From positions 62,001-126,000 of the forward strand of contig JBHZQV010000001.1 of NCBI GenBank assembly GCA_042867185.1: a stretch of 64,000 nucleotides of DNA, read 5' to 3'. Numbering within the stretch: position 1 is the first letter of the stretch; each line of letters opens with the position of its first letter. Shown piece by piece: positions 44,392-52,559 of this stretch. The translations under genes and the position numbers were made by a program. The notes beneath the pieces were generated by a model. The model searched no databases. It was not told the DNA's origin and saw only the letters and a list, made by a program, of their open reading frames with translations. The stretch comes from Xylophilus sp042867185 (lineage in GTDB: Bacteria; Pseudomonadota; Gammaproteobacteria; Burkholderiales; Burkholderiaceae_C).

Positions 44392-44482
44392 CGCGCTGCC
44401 CCGACCGCTCCCCACGACCGGGCCTCCTCGCCGCATCGACCGAGGCGTCCCTCGCGCGCCTCCGCCCTCGGCGCTCCACCCC

Positions 44483-45160
44483 ATGACCACCCCGTTCCAC
44501 CTCTACATCGACAGCGCCGACATCGACGCGCTGCAGGCCTGCCTGCCGCATCCGGTGGTGCACGGCGTCACCACCAACCCGACGCTGCTGCTGCGCGCCG
44601 GCGTCCCCCGGACGGCGCTGCCCGCGCTGCTGCACCGCGCGCTGCAGCTGGGCGCGCGGCAGGTGCAGGCGCAGGTGCAGTCGGCCGACGCCGAGGGCAT
44701 GCGGGCCGACGCGCTGGCGCTGCTGGCGGCGTTCGAACCGGGCCAGCTGGTGGTGAAGATCCCGGCCACCCGCGAGGGCCTGCGGGCCGGTGCCGAACTG
44801 AGCGCCGAGGGCGTGCCGGTCACCTACACCGCGGTCTACGCGGTAGAGCAGGCGCACTTCGCGGCCCAGCTCGGCGCGGCCTATGCGGCGCCCTACCTGG
44901 GCCGGATGGAAGACGCCGGCATCGACGGCCTGGGGCTGATCGCGCGGATGCAGGCGCTGGTGGCGCAGGCCGGCGGCGGCACCCGGCTGCTGGTCGCCAG
45001 CGTGCGCTCCCGCGCCGCCTACCAGGCGCTGCTGGGCCTGGGCGTGGGCGCGATCACCGTGCCGCCCGCGCTGTTCGCCGAGATGCTCGAACACCCGGCC
45101 ACGTTGGAGGCCGAGCGCGGCTTTCTGACGGATGCCGACCGCCTGCCCCTGTCTTCCTGA
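44483..45160 (+). CDS. Transaldolase-like fructose-6-phosphate aldolase (FSA/TalC type)
   Basis: A 225-residue protein of the small transaldolase subfamily (FSA). The start FHLYIDSADI and the block HGVTTNPTLLLRAG resemble E. coli FSA, and the Schiff-base lysine is K92 in LVVKIPATREGL. Such enzymes cleave fructose-6-P to dihydroxyacetone and glyceraldehyde-3-P, or act as transaldolases. ATG at 44483 follows a 91-base gap after the kinase. It ends 11 bases before the SDR. It is distinct from the TalB-type enzyme at 34303; two transaldolase-family enzymes lie within 10 kb. Confidence 0.87.
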   Translation: MTTPFHLYIDSADIDALQACLPHPVVHGVTTNPTLLLRAGVPRTALPALLHRALQLGARQVQAQVQSADAEGMRADALALLAAFEPGQLVVKIPATREGLRAGAELSAEGVPVTYTAVYAVEQAHFAAQLGAAYAAPYLGRMEDAGIDGLGLIARMQALVAQAGGGTRLLVASVRSRAAYQALLGLGVGAITVPPALFAEMLEHPATLEAERGFLTDADRLPLSS

Positions 45161-45171
45161 GGACTTCTTCG

Positions 45172-45990
45172 ATGAGCGAAGCACCCGCATCCCCGCCCAC
45201 CTCCACCGGCTGCCTCGCCGGCCGCCACGTGCTGCTGACCGGCGCCGGCGGCGGCATCGGCCTGGCGATCGCCGAGGCCTGCATCGCCGAGGGCGCGCGC
45301 TGCACCGTGGTCGACCGCGCCGACGGTGCCCCCGACGCGGTGCGCGCGGTGGCCGCGCGCCACGCCGACGCCATCGCCTACCTGGGCGCCGACGTGACCG
45401 ACGGCGCCGCCATCGCCCGCTGCATCGCCGCGGCGCAGGCCCGCTTCGGCGCGATCCACACGCTGGTCAACAACGCGGCGGTGTTCGACATGGCGCCGCT
45501 GCTGGAGGCCGACGAAGCCTCGTTCGACCGGCTGTTCGCGGTCAACGTGAAGGGCATGTTCTTCGTGATGCAGGCGGTGCTGCGCGAGATGGTGCGGGCC
45601 GGCACGCAAGGCGCGTCGGTGGTCAACCTGGCCTCGCAGGCCGGCCGGCGCGGCGAGGCGCTGGTCGCCCACTACTGCGCCACCAAGGCCGCGGTGATCA
45701 GCTACACCCAGAGCGCGGCGCTGGCGATGGCGCCGCACGGCATCCGGGTCAACGGCATCGCGCCGGGCGTGGTCGATACGCCGATGTGGGCGGGCGTCGA
45801 TGCGCTCTTCGCCCGCTACGAGCACCTGCCGATCGGCGAGAAGAAGCGCCGGGTGGGCCTGGCGGTGCCGCTGGGCCGCATGGGCACGCCGGCCGACATG
45901 GCCGGTGCGGTGGTGTTCCTGGCGAGCGACGCCGCGCGCTACATCACCGCCCAGACGCTCAACGTGGACGGTGGTAGCGTAATGGGCTAG
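45172..45990 (+). CDS. SDR family sorbitol/galactitol-type dehydrogenase (SmoS-like)
   Basis: A classical short-chain dehydrogenase of 272 residues. NAD site LLTGAGGGIG (21-30), NNAA motif (100-103), catalytic S155, Y168 and K172 (YCATK). The end (PGVVDTPMW, DALFARYE, IGEKKR, GRMGTPADMAGAVVFLASD, AQTLNVDGG) closely follows the sorbitol dehydrogenase SmoS / L-iditol 2-dehydrogenase pattern. It would oxidise D-sorbitol to fructose. ATG 11 bases after the aldolase stop. Repeat R6 follows. Confidence 0.88.
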   Translation: MSEAPASPPTSTGCLAGRHVLLTGAGGGIGLAIAEACIAEGARCTVVDRADGAPDAVRAVAARHADAIAYLGADVTDGAAIARCIAAAQARFGAIHTLVNNAAVFDMAPLLEADEASFDRLFAVNVKGMFFVMQAVLREMVRAGTQGASVVNLASQAGRRGEALVAHYCATKAAVISYTQSAALAMAPHGIRVNGIAPGVVDTPMWAGVDALFARYEHLPIGEKKRRVGLAVPLGRMGTPADMAGAVVFLASDAARYITAQTLNVDGGSVMG

Positions 45991-45994
45991 AGCC

Positions 45995-46080
45995 AACCCC
46001 CAGGCTGCGCACTGCGTGTCTTCGCCAACCCCCTTGCAGGGGGCCATCCTGGCGGACCGGCGGAGCCGGTTCCGCGGGAT
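45995..46080 (+). repeat. 90-bp intergenic repeat copy R6
   Basis: CAACCCCCAGGCTGCGCACTG, hairpin CCCCCTTGCAGGGGG, CCGGCGGAGCCGGTTCCGCGG (same register). It lies between the SDR and AraC genes. Confidence 0.9.
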
Positions 46081-46113
46081 GTCTGGGAGTTGCCGGTGTG
46101 TCTTTTTGGGCCG

Positions 46114-47052
46114 ATGAGTATGAACAAGACCTACGCCACTCCCCGCCAGCGCCAGCCGGAGCTGGAGCACGACATGGCACGCTCGCCCGCGCTGGGCTAC
46201 GAGCCGCCGGAAGAGGCCGGCTGGGTGCGCTGCCTGGCGCACGGGTATCCGAGTTCGCTGGCGCGCTGGCATTGCCACGACGAGTACGAGCTGCACCTGA
46301 TCACGCACACCTCGGGCAAGGCCTTCGTGGGCGACTGGATCGGGCCGTTCGGGCCCGGGCACCTGGTGCTGTGCGGGCCGCGGCTGCCGCACAACTGGAT
46401 ATCGCTCGACACGCCGGCGGGCGGGGTGGAGGTGCGGGACCTGGTGATCCAGTTCCGGCACGAGCCGGTGGAGCAGGCGGCGCAGGGCATTCCCGAGCTG
46501 GCCCAGGTGCGGCAGCTGCTGGAGCGGGCCCGGCGGGGGGTGGAGTTCTTCGGTTTGTCCGACCGGGCCGAGGCGCACTGGGCGCGGGTCAAGTCCACCC
46601 ACGGCCTGCGCCGGCTGGCGGCGTTCTGCGACTTCCTGGCGGACTTGGCGGAATGCACCGACTACCGGCTGCTCTCCAGCGTGCAGATGCAGGGCGCCGA
46701 GGGCGAGGCCGAGGTCGACGGCATCAACGCCATCGTCAACCGGATCACCGACAACGTCGCCGAGCCGATCCACATGGCCGACGTGGCGGCCGGCCTGGGC
46801 ATGAGCGAGAGCCGGTTCAGCCGCTCCTTCCGCAAGGCGACCGGCAACAGCTTTACCGATTTCGTGAACCGGGTGCGGATCAACAACGCCTGCCACCTGC
46901 TGATGCAGACCGACCACTACGTGACCGACATCTGCTACCGGGTGGGCTTCAACAACGTCGCCAATTTCAACCGGCGGTTCCTGGAGATCAAGGGCATGAC
47001 GCCGACGGAGTTCCGGCGGCAGTCGGAGCGGCGGTTTGGCGGAAGCTCTTAG
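46114..47052 (+). CDS. AraC family transcriptional activator (MtlR-like)
   Basis: A 312-residue regulator with an N-terminal cupin-like sensor (about 15-150; WHCHDEYELHLITHTSG) and a C-terminal AraC domain (about 210-305; two helix-turn-helices, GMSESRFSRSFRKATGNSF and VTDICYRVGFNNVANFNRRFL). The AraC family member of this operon type, MtlR in Pseudomonas, activates the transporter genes in response to polyol. ATG at 46114 is chosen over the TTG at 46090; ATG 46120 is possible. Its place inside the gene cluster makes polyol control very likely. Flanked by R6 and R7. Confidence 0.88.
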   Translation: MSMNKTYATPRQRQPELEHDMARSPALGYEPPEEAGWVRCLAHGYPSSLARWHCHDEYELHLITHTSGKAFVGDWIGPFGPGHLVLCGPRLPHNWISLDTPAGGVEVRDLVIQFRHEPVEQAAQGIPELAQVRQLLERARRGVEFFGLSDRAEAHWARVKSTHGLRRLAAFCDFLADLAECTDYRLLSSVQMQGAEGEAEVDGINAIVNRITDNVAEPIHMADVAAGLGMSESRFSRSFRKATGNSFTDFVNRVRINNACHLLMQTDHYVTDICYRVGFNNVANFNRRFLEIKGMTPTEFRRQSERRFGGSS

Positions 47053-47054
47053 CT

Positions 47055-47140
47055 CGCCCCCAGGCTACGCACTTCGTGTCTTCGCCCACCCCCTACCGGG
47101 GGCGACACCCCTGGCCCGGCGGAGCCGGTTCCACGGTGTC
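47055..47140 (+). repeat. 90-bp intergenic repeat copy R7
   Basis: CGCCCCCAGGCTACGCACTTCG, hairpin CCCCCTACCGGGGG, CCGGCGGAGCCGGTTCCACGG. It lies between the AraC gene and the xylulokinase gene. Confidence 0.88.
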
Positions 47141-47205
47141 CCTTGGAGGGCGGGTCGTGCGCGGGGTATTGGGGAATTCGCCGTGGCAAGGGCATGAAGG
47201 CCATT

Positions 47206-47260
47206 GCTGCGTTTTTTATAGCTGATGGCCGGCGCTGTTCGCCGACCGGAGGCACTTTTC
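47206..47260 (-). repeat. Palindromic element copy H (intergenic)
   Basis: GCTGCGTTTTTTATAGC (47206-47222; left arm degenerate), hairpin GGCCGGCG / CGCCGACC, then GGCACTTTTC. It ends five bases before the xylulokinase start, so it covers the place where a ribosome site should be. Confidence 0.8.
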
Positions 47261-47264
47261 GGTC

Positions 47265-48734
47265 ATGAACATGTACCTCGGCCTCGATCTGGGCACTTCG
47301 GAACTCAAGGCGCTGCTGCTGGACGGCGGCGGGCGGATCGTGGGGGGCGCGCGGGCGCCGCTGGTGGTGAGCCGGCCACAGCCCTTGTGGGCGGAACAGG
47401 ATCCGGCGGCGTGGTGGGGCGCGGTGGAGGCGGCGATGGCGCAGCTGCGGGCCGCGCATCCGGCGGCGCTGGCGGCGGTGCGGGCGATCGGGCTGTCGGG
47501 GCAAATGCACGGGGCGGTGCTGCTGGATGCGGCCAACGCGGTGCTGCGGCCGGCCATCTTGTGGAACGACGGGCGCAGCGCGGCGGAGTGCGATGCGCTG
47601 GCGCAGGCGGTGCCGCGGCTGGCGGAGATCGCCGGCAACCTGGCGATGCCGGGGTTCACCGCGCCCAAGCTGCTGTGGCTGCGCCGGCACGAGCCCGAGG
47701 TGTTCGCCCGCACGGCGCGCGTCCTGCTGCCGAAGGACTGGCTGCGGCTGATGCTGTGCGGCGAGGCGGTCGGCGAGATGTCGGACGCGGCGGGCACGCT
47801 GTGGCTGGACGTGGGCCGGCGCGACTGGTCGGACGAACTGCTGGCCGCGACCGGGCTCGTCCGCGGCCAGATGCCGCGGCTGGTCGAGGGGAGTGCGGTG
47901 TCGGGCACGCTGCTGCCGGCCTTGGCCGCGCGCTGGGGCGTGCCGGCCGGCGTGGCGATCGCGGGCGGTGCCGGCGACAACGCGGCCAGCGCGGTGGGCA
48001 TGGGCGTGGTGGCGGCGGGGCAGGGCTTCGTCTCGCTCGGCACCTCCGGCGTGATCTTCATCGCCACCGACCGGTTCCTGCCCCGTCCTGCGCAGGCGGT
48101 GCACGCCTTCTGCCATGCGCTGCCGGGGCGCTGGCACCAGATGTCGGTGATGCTGTCGGCCGCCAGCGCCGTCCGCTGGGCGGCGCGGACCTTCGGCTTC
48201 GGCGGCAGCGAGGCGGCCCTGCTGGAAGCGGCCGCACGGCTCGATGCGCCGGCCCGCCGGCGGGCGCCGCTGTTCCTGCCCTACCTGTCGGGCGAACGCT
48301 CGCCGCACAACCATGCCGGCGCGCAGGGCGTGCTGTTCGGGCTGACCCAGGCGCACGGGCCCGACGACATCGCCTATGCGGTGGCCGAGGGCGTCTGCCT
48401 GGGCCTGCGCGACGGGCTCGACACGCTGGTGGCGCCGTCGGGCCCGCTGGCGCTGGTGGGCGGCGGCGCCCGCAGCGCCTGGTGGGCGCAACTGCTGGCC
48501 GACATCCTGGAGGTGCCGCTGACGCTCGCCGAAGGCGGCGAGGCCGGCGCCGCGCTGGGGGCGGCCCGGCTCGCCTGGCTGGCCGACGGCGGCGAAGAAG
48601 CGGTGGTCTGCACCGCGCCCGCCGTGCGCCAGCGCTTCGCGCCCGACCGGGCCGCAGCCGAGGCGCACCGCGCGCGGCACCGGCGCTTTCGGCAGCTGTA
48701 CCCGGCGGTGATGGCCCAGTTCGACGAAATCTGA
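47265..48734 (+). CDS. xylB: Xylulokinase XylB
   Basis: A FGGY family kinase of 489 residues, phosphorylating D-xylulose to D-xylulose-5-P. It begins MNMYLGLDLGTSELKALLLD; GLSGQMHGAV, the catalytic WNDGRSAAEC, FTAPKLLWLRRHEPEVF and GCGG-like GGGARSAWW near the C-terminus are typical. With the D-arabinitol dehydrogenase it completes the arabinitol route. In the Pseudomonas operon the equivalent is MtlY. The start has no ribosome site in the normal place because palindromic copy H fills it. Confidence 0.93.
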   Translation: MNMYLGLDLGTSELKALLLDGGGRIVGGARAPLVVSRPQPLWAEQDPAAWWGAVEAAMAQLRAAHPAALAAVRAIGLSGQMHGAVLLDAANAVLRPAILWNDGRSAAECDALAQAVPRLAEIAGNLAMPGFTAPKLLWLRRHEPEVFARTARVLLPKDWLRLMLCGEAVGEMSDAAGTLWLDVGRRDWSDELLAATGLVRGQMPRLVEGSAVSGTLLPALAARWGVPAGVAIAGGAGDNAASAVGMGVVAAGQGFVSLGTSGVIFIATDRFLPRPAQAVHAFCHALPGRWHQMSVMLSAASAVRWAARTFGFGGSEAALLEAAARLDAPARRRAPLFLPYLSGERSPHNHAGAQGVLFGLTQAHGPDDIAYAVAEGVCLGLRDGLDTLVAPSGPLALVGGGARSAWWAQLLADILEVPLTLAEGGEAGAALGAARLAWLADGGEEAVVCTAPAVRQRFAPDRAAAEAHRARHRRFRQLYPAVMAQFDEI

Positions 48735-48738
48735 ACCC

Positions 48739-48791
48739 AAAGCGGCTGCAGCCGGCGTCCTGCGCCGGCCACCAGCTATAGAAATCGTAGC
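48739..48791 (+). repeat. Palindromic element copy I (intergenic)
   Basis: AAAGCGGCTGCAGCCGGCGTC, hairpin GCCGGCG / GCGCCGGC, then the 17-mer GCTATAGAAATCGTAGC (48775-48791). It lies between the xylB stop and the groEL terminator. Confidence 0.88.
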
Positions 48792-48805
48792 GGCCCAACG
48801 GAAGA

Positions 48806-48835
48806 AGCCCCGCGGACTTCGCAGTCCGCGGGGCT
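48806..48835 (-). terminator. Terminator of groESL (possibly bidirectional)
   Basis: Stem AGCCCCGCGGACT / AGTCCGCGGGGCT with a TCGC loop, T-rich on the minus side (TTCTTCC). It ends the groESL transcript and could also stop xylB read-through. Confidence 0.85.
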
Positions 48836-48889
48836 TTCGCTGGGGGCATCACCCGCCGACGGGGGCCGGCGGGCGGTGCGACCGGGTGC

Positions 48890-50542
<1,653 letters not shown>

Positions 50543-50621
50543 GTTGATTTCTCCAGAATTCAGTTAAAGAGGGAAACGGTTGTCTGCAAAGGCCGCGCTG
50601 CACAGTGGCAGCGCAGGCGCC

Positions 50622-50912
50622 TTACTTCTCGACAACTGCGAAGAGGTCTTCTTCCTTCATGACCAGCAGCTCGTCGCCGTTGACCTTGACGGTCTGGCCC
50701 GAGTACTTGCCGAACAGCACGCGGTCGCCGACCTTCACGCCGACAGCGGAGATCTCGCCCTTGTCGTTCTTCTTGCCCGGGCCGACGGCCAGGATCTCGC
50801 CCTGGTCCGGCTTTTCGGCGGCTGCGTCGGGGATCACGATGCCGGAGGCGGTCTTGGTTTCGCTGTCGATACGCTTGACGATCACGCGGTCGTGCAGAGG
50901 ACGAAGGTTCAT
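50622..50912 (-). CDS. groES: Co-chaperonin GroES
   Basis: The 96-residue heptameric lid of GroEL. Starts MNLRPLHDRVIVKRID, contains the mobile loop SETKTASGIVIPD with its hydrophobic IVI anchor, and ends DLFAVVEK. First gene of the operon; the upstream region has a CIRCE element about 100 bases before ATG and a sigma-32-like promoter. Normal length and sequence. Confidence 0.98.
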   Translation of the reverse strand: MNLRPLHDRVIVKRIDSETKTASGIVIPDAAAEKPDQGEILAVGPGKKNDKGEISAVGVKVGDRVLFGKYSGQTVKVNGDELLVMKEEDLFAVVEK

Positions 50913-51013
50913 AGCAACTCCTGAAATGGAAGCGGTTGGGGCCTGAACGACGCCGCGCCGGGGCGGCTGTCGCGAAACTGAGGGGAGGGCGCCGGACCGG
51001 CCGGAACAGGCTG

Positions 51014-51040
51014 CTAGCACTCGTCCCCTTCGAGTGCTAA
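51014..51040 (-). promoter_or_regulatory. CIRCE operator (HrcA binding site)
   Basis: TTAGCACTC, nine bases (GAAGGGGAC), GAGTGCTAG on the minus strand, against the consensus TTAGCACTC-N9-GAGTGCTAA: one mismatch at the last base. It lies upstream of groES, as expected for HrcA repression. Confidence 0.97.
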
Positions 51041-51068
51041 TGATATAGCCATCGGCCGGACTTTCAAG
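51041..51068 (-). promoter_or_regulatory. Heat-shock (sigma-32-like) promoter of groESL
   Basis: CTTGAAA (51068-51062) matches the sigma-32 -35 box exactly; the -10 area is CTATATCA about 14 bases on (51041-51048). It lies directly upstream of CIRCE, so the operator covers the start site: dual positive (sigma-32) and negative (HrcA) control. The remaining ~160 bases to the next plus-strand gene show no clear promoter. Confidence 0.75.
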
Positions 51069-51227
51069 AGGGGTTGTAGGTGAGCGGGCGAAATGGATGT
51101 AAGGAATGTGCTGGACGACACGGGCTGCACGAATGCACCGCTTACAAAGCCAAACAAGTTAAATTCCAGCTCTGCCCGATCCGTCGCATTGCCCTGCCGT
51201 GCGGTCCACCCGTTTCACGCCAGCCCC

Positions 51228-52559
51228 ATGCGACCTTCCTTCCCCGCCCGTTTCCTGGTCCTGTGCGCGTTGGCCTGCTGCTGGGCCAGCACCCATGCGG
51301 AAGTCGACGGTCTCGTGCGCGACGCTGCCGCCTTGCGGCAGGCCGGCCAGGCGCAGGCCGCGTACGACCTGCTGGAGAGCCACGAGGCCGCCCGCGCCGG
51401 CGACCCCGATTTCGACACCGTGTTCGGCATCGCCGCCAACGACACCGGCAACTACCCGCGCGCGGTGCTGGCACTGGAGCGCGCGCTGGCGATGCAGCCC
51501 GGCCAGGCCCGCATCCAGGCCGAACTCGGCCGCGCGCTGTTCGCGGTCGGCGACAACCAGGCCGCGCGCACCCTGCTGCGCGCGGCCCGCGCAGACCAGC
51601 AGGTGCCCGAAGGCGCCGCCCGCACCATCGACCAGTTCCTGAACGCGATCGGCCGGGTCGAGGATGCCGGCCGCTCGTCGGTGCGCGGCTATCTCGAGGC
51701 GGGCGGCGGGTACGACAGCAACGTCAACAGCGGCCCGGCCGGCGCGAACGTCGCGGTGCCGGCCCTCGGCGGGCTGGTGCTGACATTGAACCCCGCGGGC
51801 GTAGAGCGCGCGTCGAGCTTCGCCAGCGTCGCCGGCGGCCTGTCGGCCCGCATCGTGGTCGATCCGCGCTGGTCGGTGATCGCCGGCGCCAATCTGTCGG
51901 CCCGCCCCAACACCTCGTCGGTCAGCGGCATGGACACCGCGCAGGCCGACGCCAACGCCGGTGTCTCCTACCGGCACGAGCGCCACGAGCTGATCCTGGC
52001 GACCCAGCTGAGCAGCTTCGAATACGGCGGCCGCCAACTGCGGCAGACCGCCGGCGGCACCGCCGAATGGGTCTACCGCATCGACGGTTTCCGCCAGTGG
52101 GACAGCTACCTGCAGTACGCGCGGCTGCACTATCCGCAGCAGTCGGTGCGCGACGCCGACCGGGTGGTGCTGGGCACCTCGTACGCCCACCGTTTCCGCA
52201 GCGGGCCGCTGGCCTACGGCGGTGGCTACCTGGGCCGGGAAGGCACCCGCGCCGACGGCGTCGACCAGCTGGGCCACCGGCTCGTCGGCCTGCGCGCCGG
52301 CGTGCAGGCGCCGCTGACCGCGCAGTGGGCGGCCTTCGCCACCTTCGGCTTCGAGTACCGCCGCTTCGGCGGCGACGACCCCTTCTTCCTGATCCGCCGC
52401 ACCGACCGGCAGACCACGCTCAACCTCGGCACGACCTGGGACCCGGCGCCCCGCTGGCGGGTGACGCCGCAGCTGTCGCTGACGCGCGTCGCCTCCGATT
52501 CGCCCATCGCCGATTTCCGCAAGGCCGTCCTGTCGGTCACCGCGCGCAGGGATTTCTGA
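51228..52559 (+). CDS. Slam-like TPR/beta-barrel outer-membrane protein
   Basis: A 443-residue protein with a Sec signal peptide (FLVLCALACCWASTHA), TPR-like helices (about 30-130; AAYDLLESHEAARAGDPDF, RAVLALERALAMQPGQARIQAELGRALFAVGD) and a C-terminal region of alternating strands (140-443; SVRGYLEAGGGYDSNVNSG is the standard barrel start; last residue F). This architecture is that of surface lipoprotein assembly modulators (Slam, DUF560) of type XI secretion. Its stop overlaps the next start (TGATG), so the coupled partner is likely its substrate. The DUF560 match is by architecture only. Confidence 0.72.
   Translation: MRPSFPARFLVLCALACCWASTHAEVDGLVRDAAALRQAGQAQAAYDLLESHEAARAGDPDFDTVFGIAANDTGNYPRAVLALERALAMQPGQARIQAELGRALFAVGDNQAARTLLRAARADQQVPEGAARTIDQFLNAIGRVEDAGRSSVRGYLEAGGGYDSNVNSGPAGANVAVPALGGLVLTLNPAGVERASSFASVAGGLSARIVVDPRWSVIAGANLSARPNTSSVSGMDTAQADANAGVSYRHERHELILATQLSSFEYGGRQLRQTAGGTAEWVYRIDGFRQWDSYLQYARLHYPQQSVRDADRVVLGTSYAHRFRSGPLAYGGGYLGREGTRADGVDQLGHRLVGLRAGVQAPLTAQWAAFATFGFEYRRFGGDDPFFLIRRTDRQTTLNLGTTWDPAPRWRVTPQLSLTRVASDSPIADFRKAVLSVTARRDF

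Noticed and set aside
44392..44482. Gap before the FSA-type aldolase as another R-repeat copy
   Set aside because: It lacks the CCCCCAGGCT start, the C5/G5 hairpin and the GCCGGTTCC tail.
51030..51060. A GCTAATGATATAGCC stretch that looks like a tenth palindromic element
   Set aside because: It is the right arm of CIRCE plus the groESL -10 region; the GCCGGC hairpin and A-run of the element are missing.
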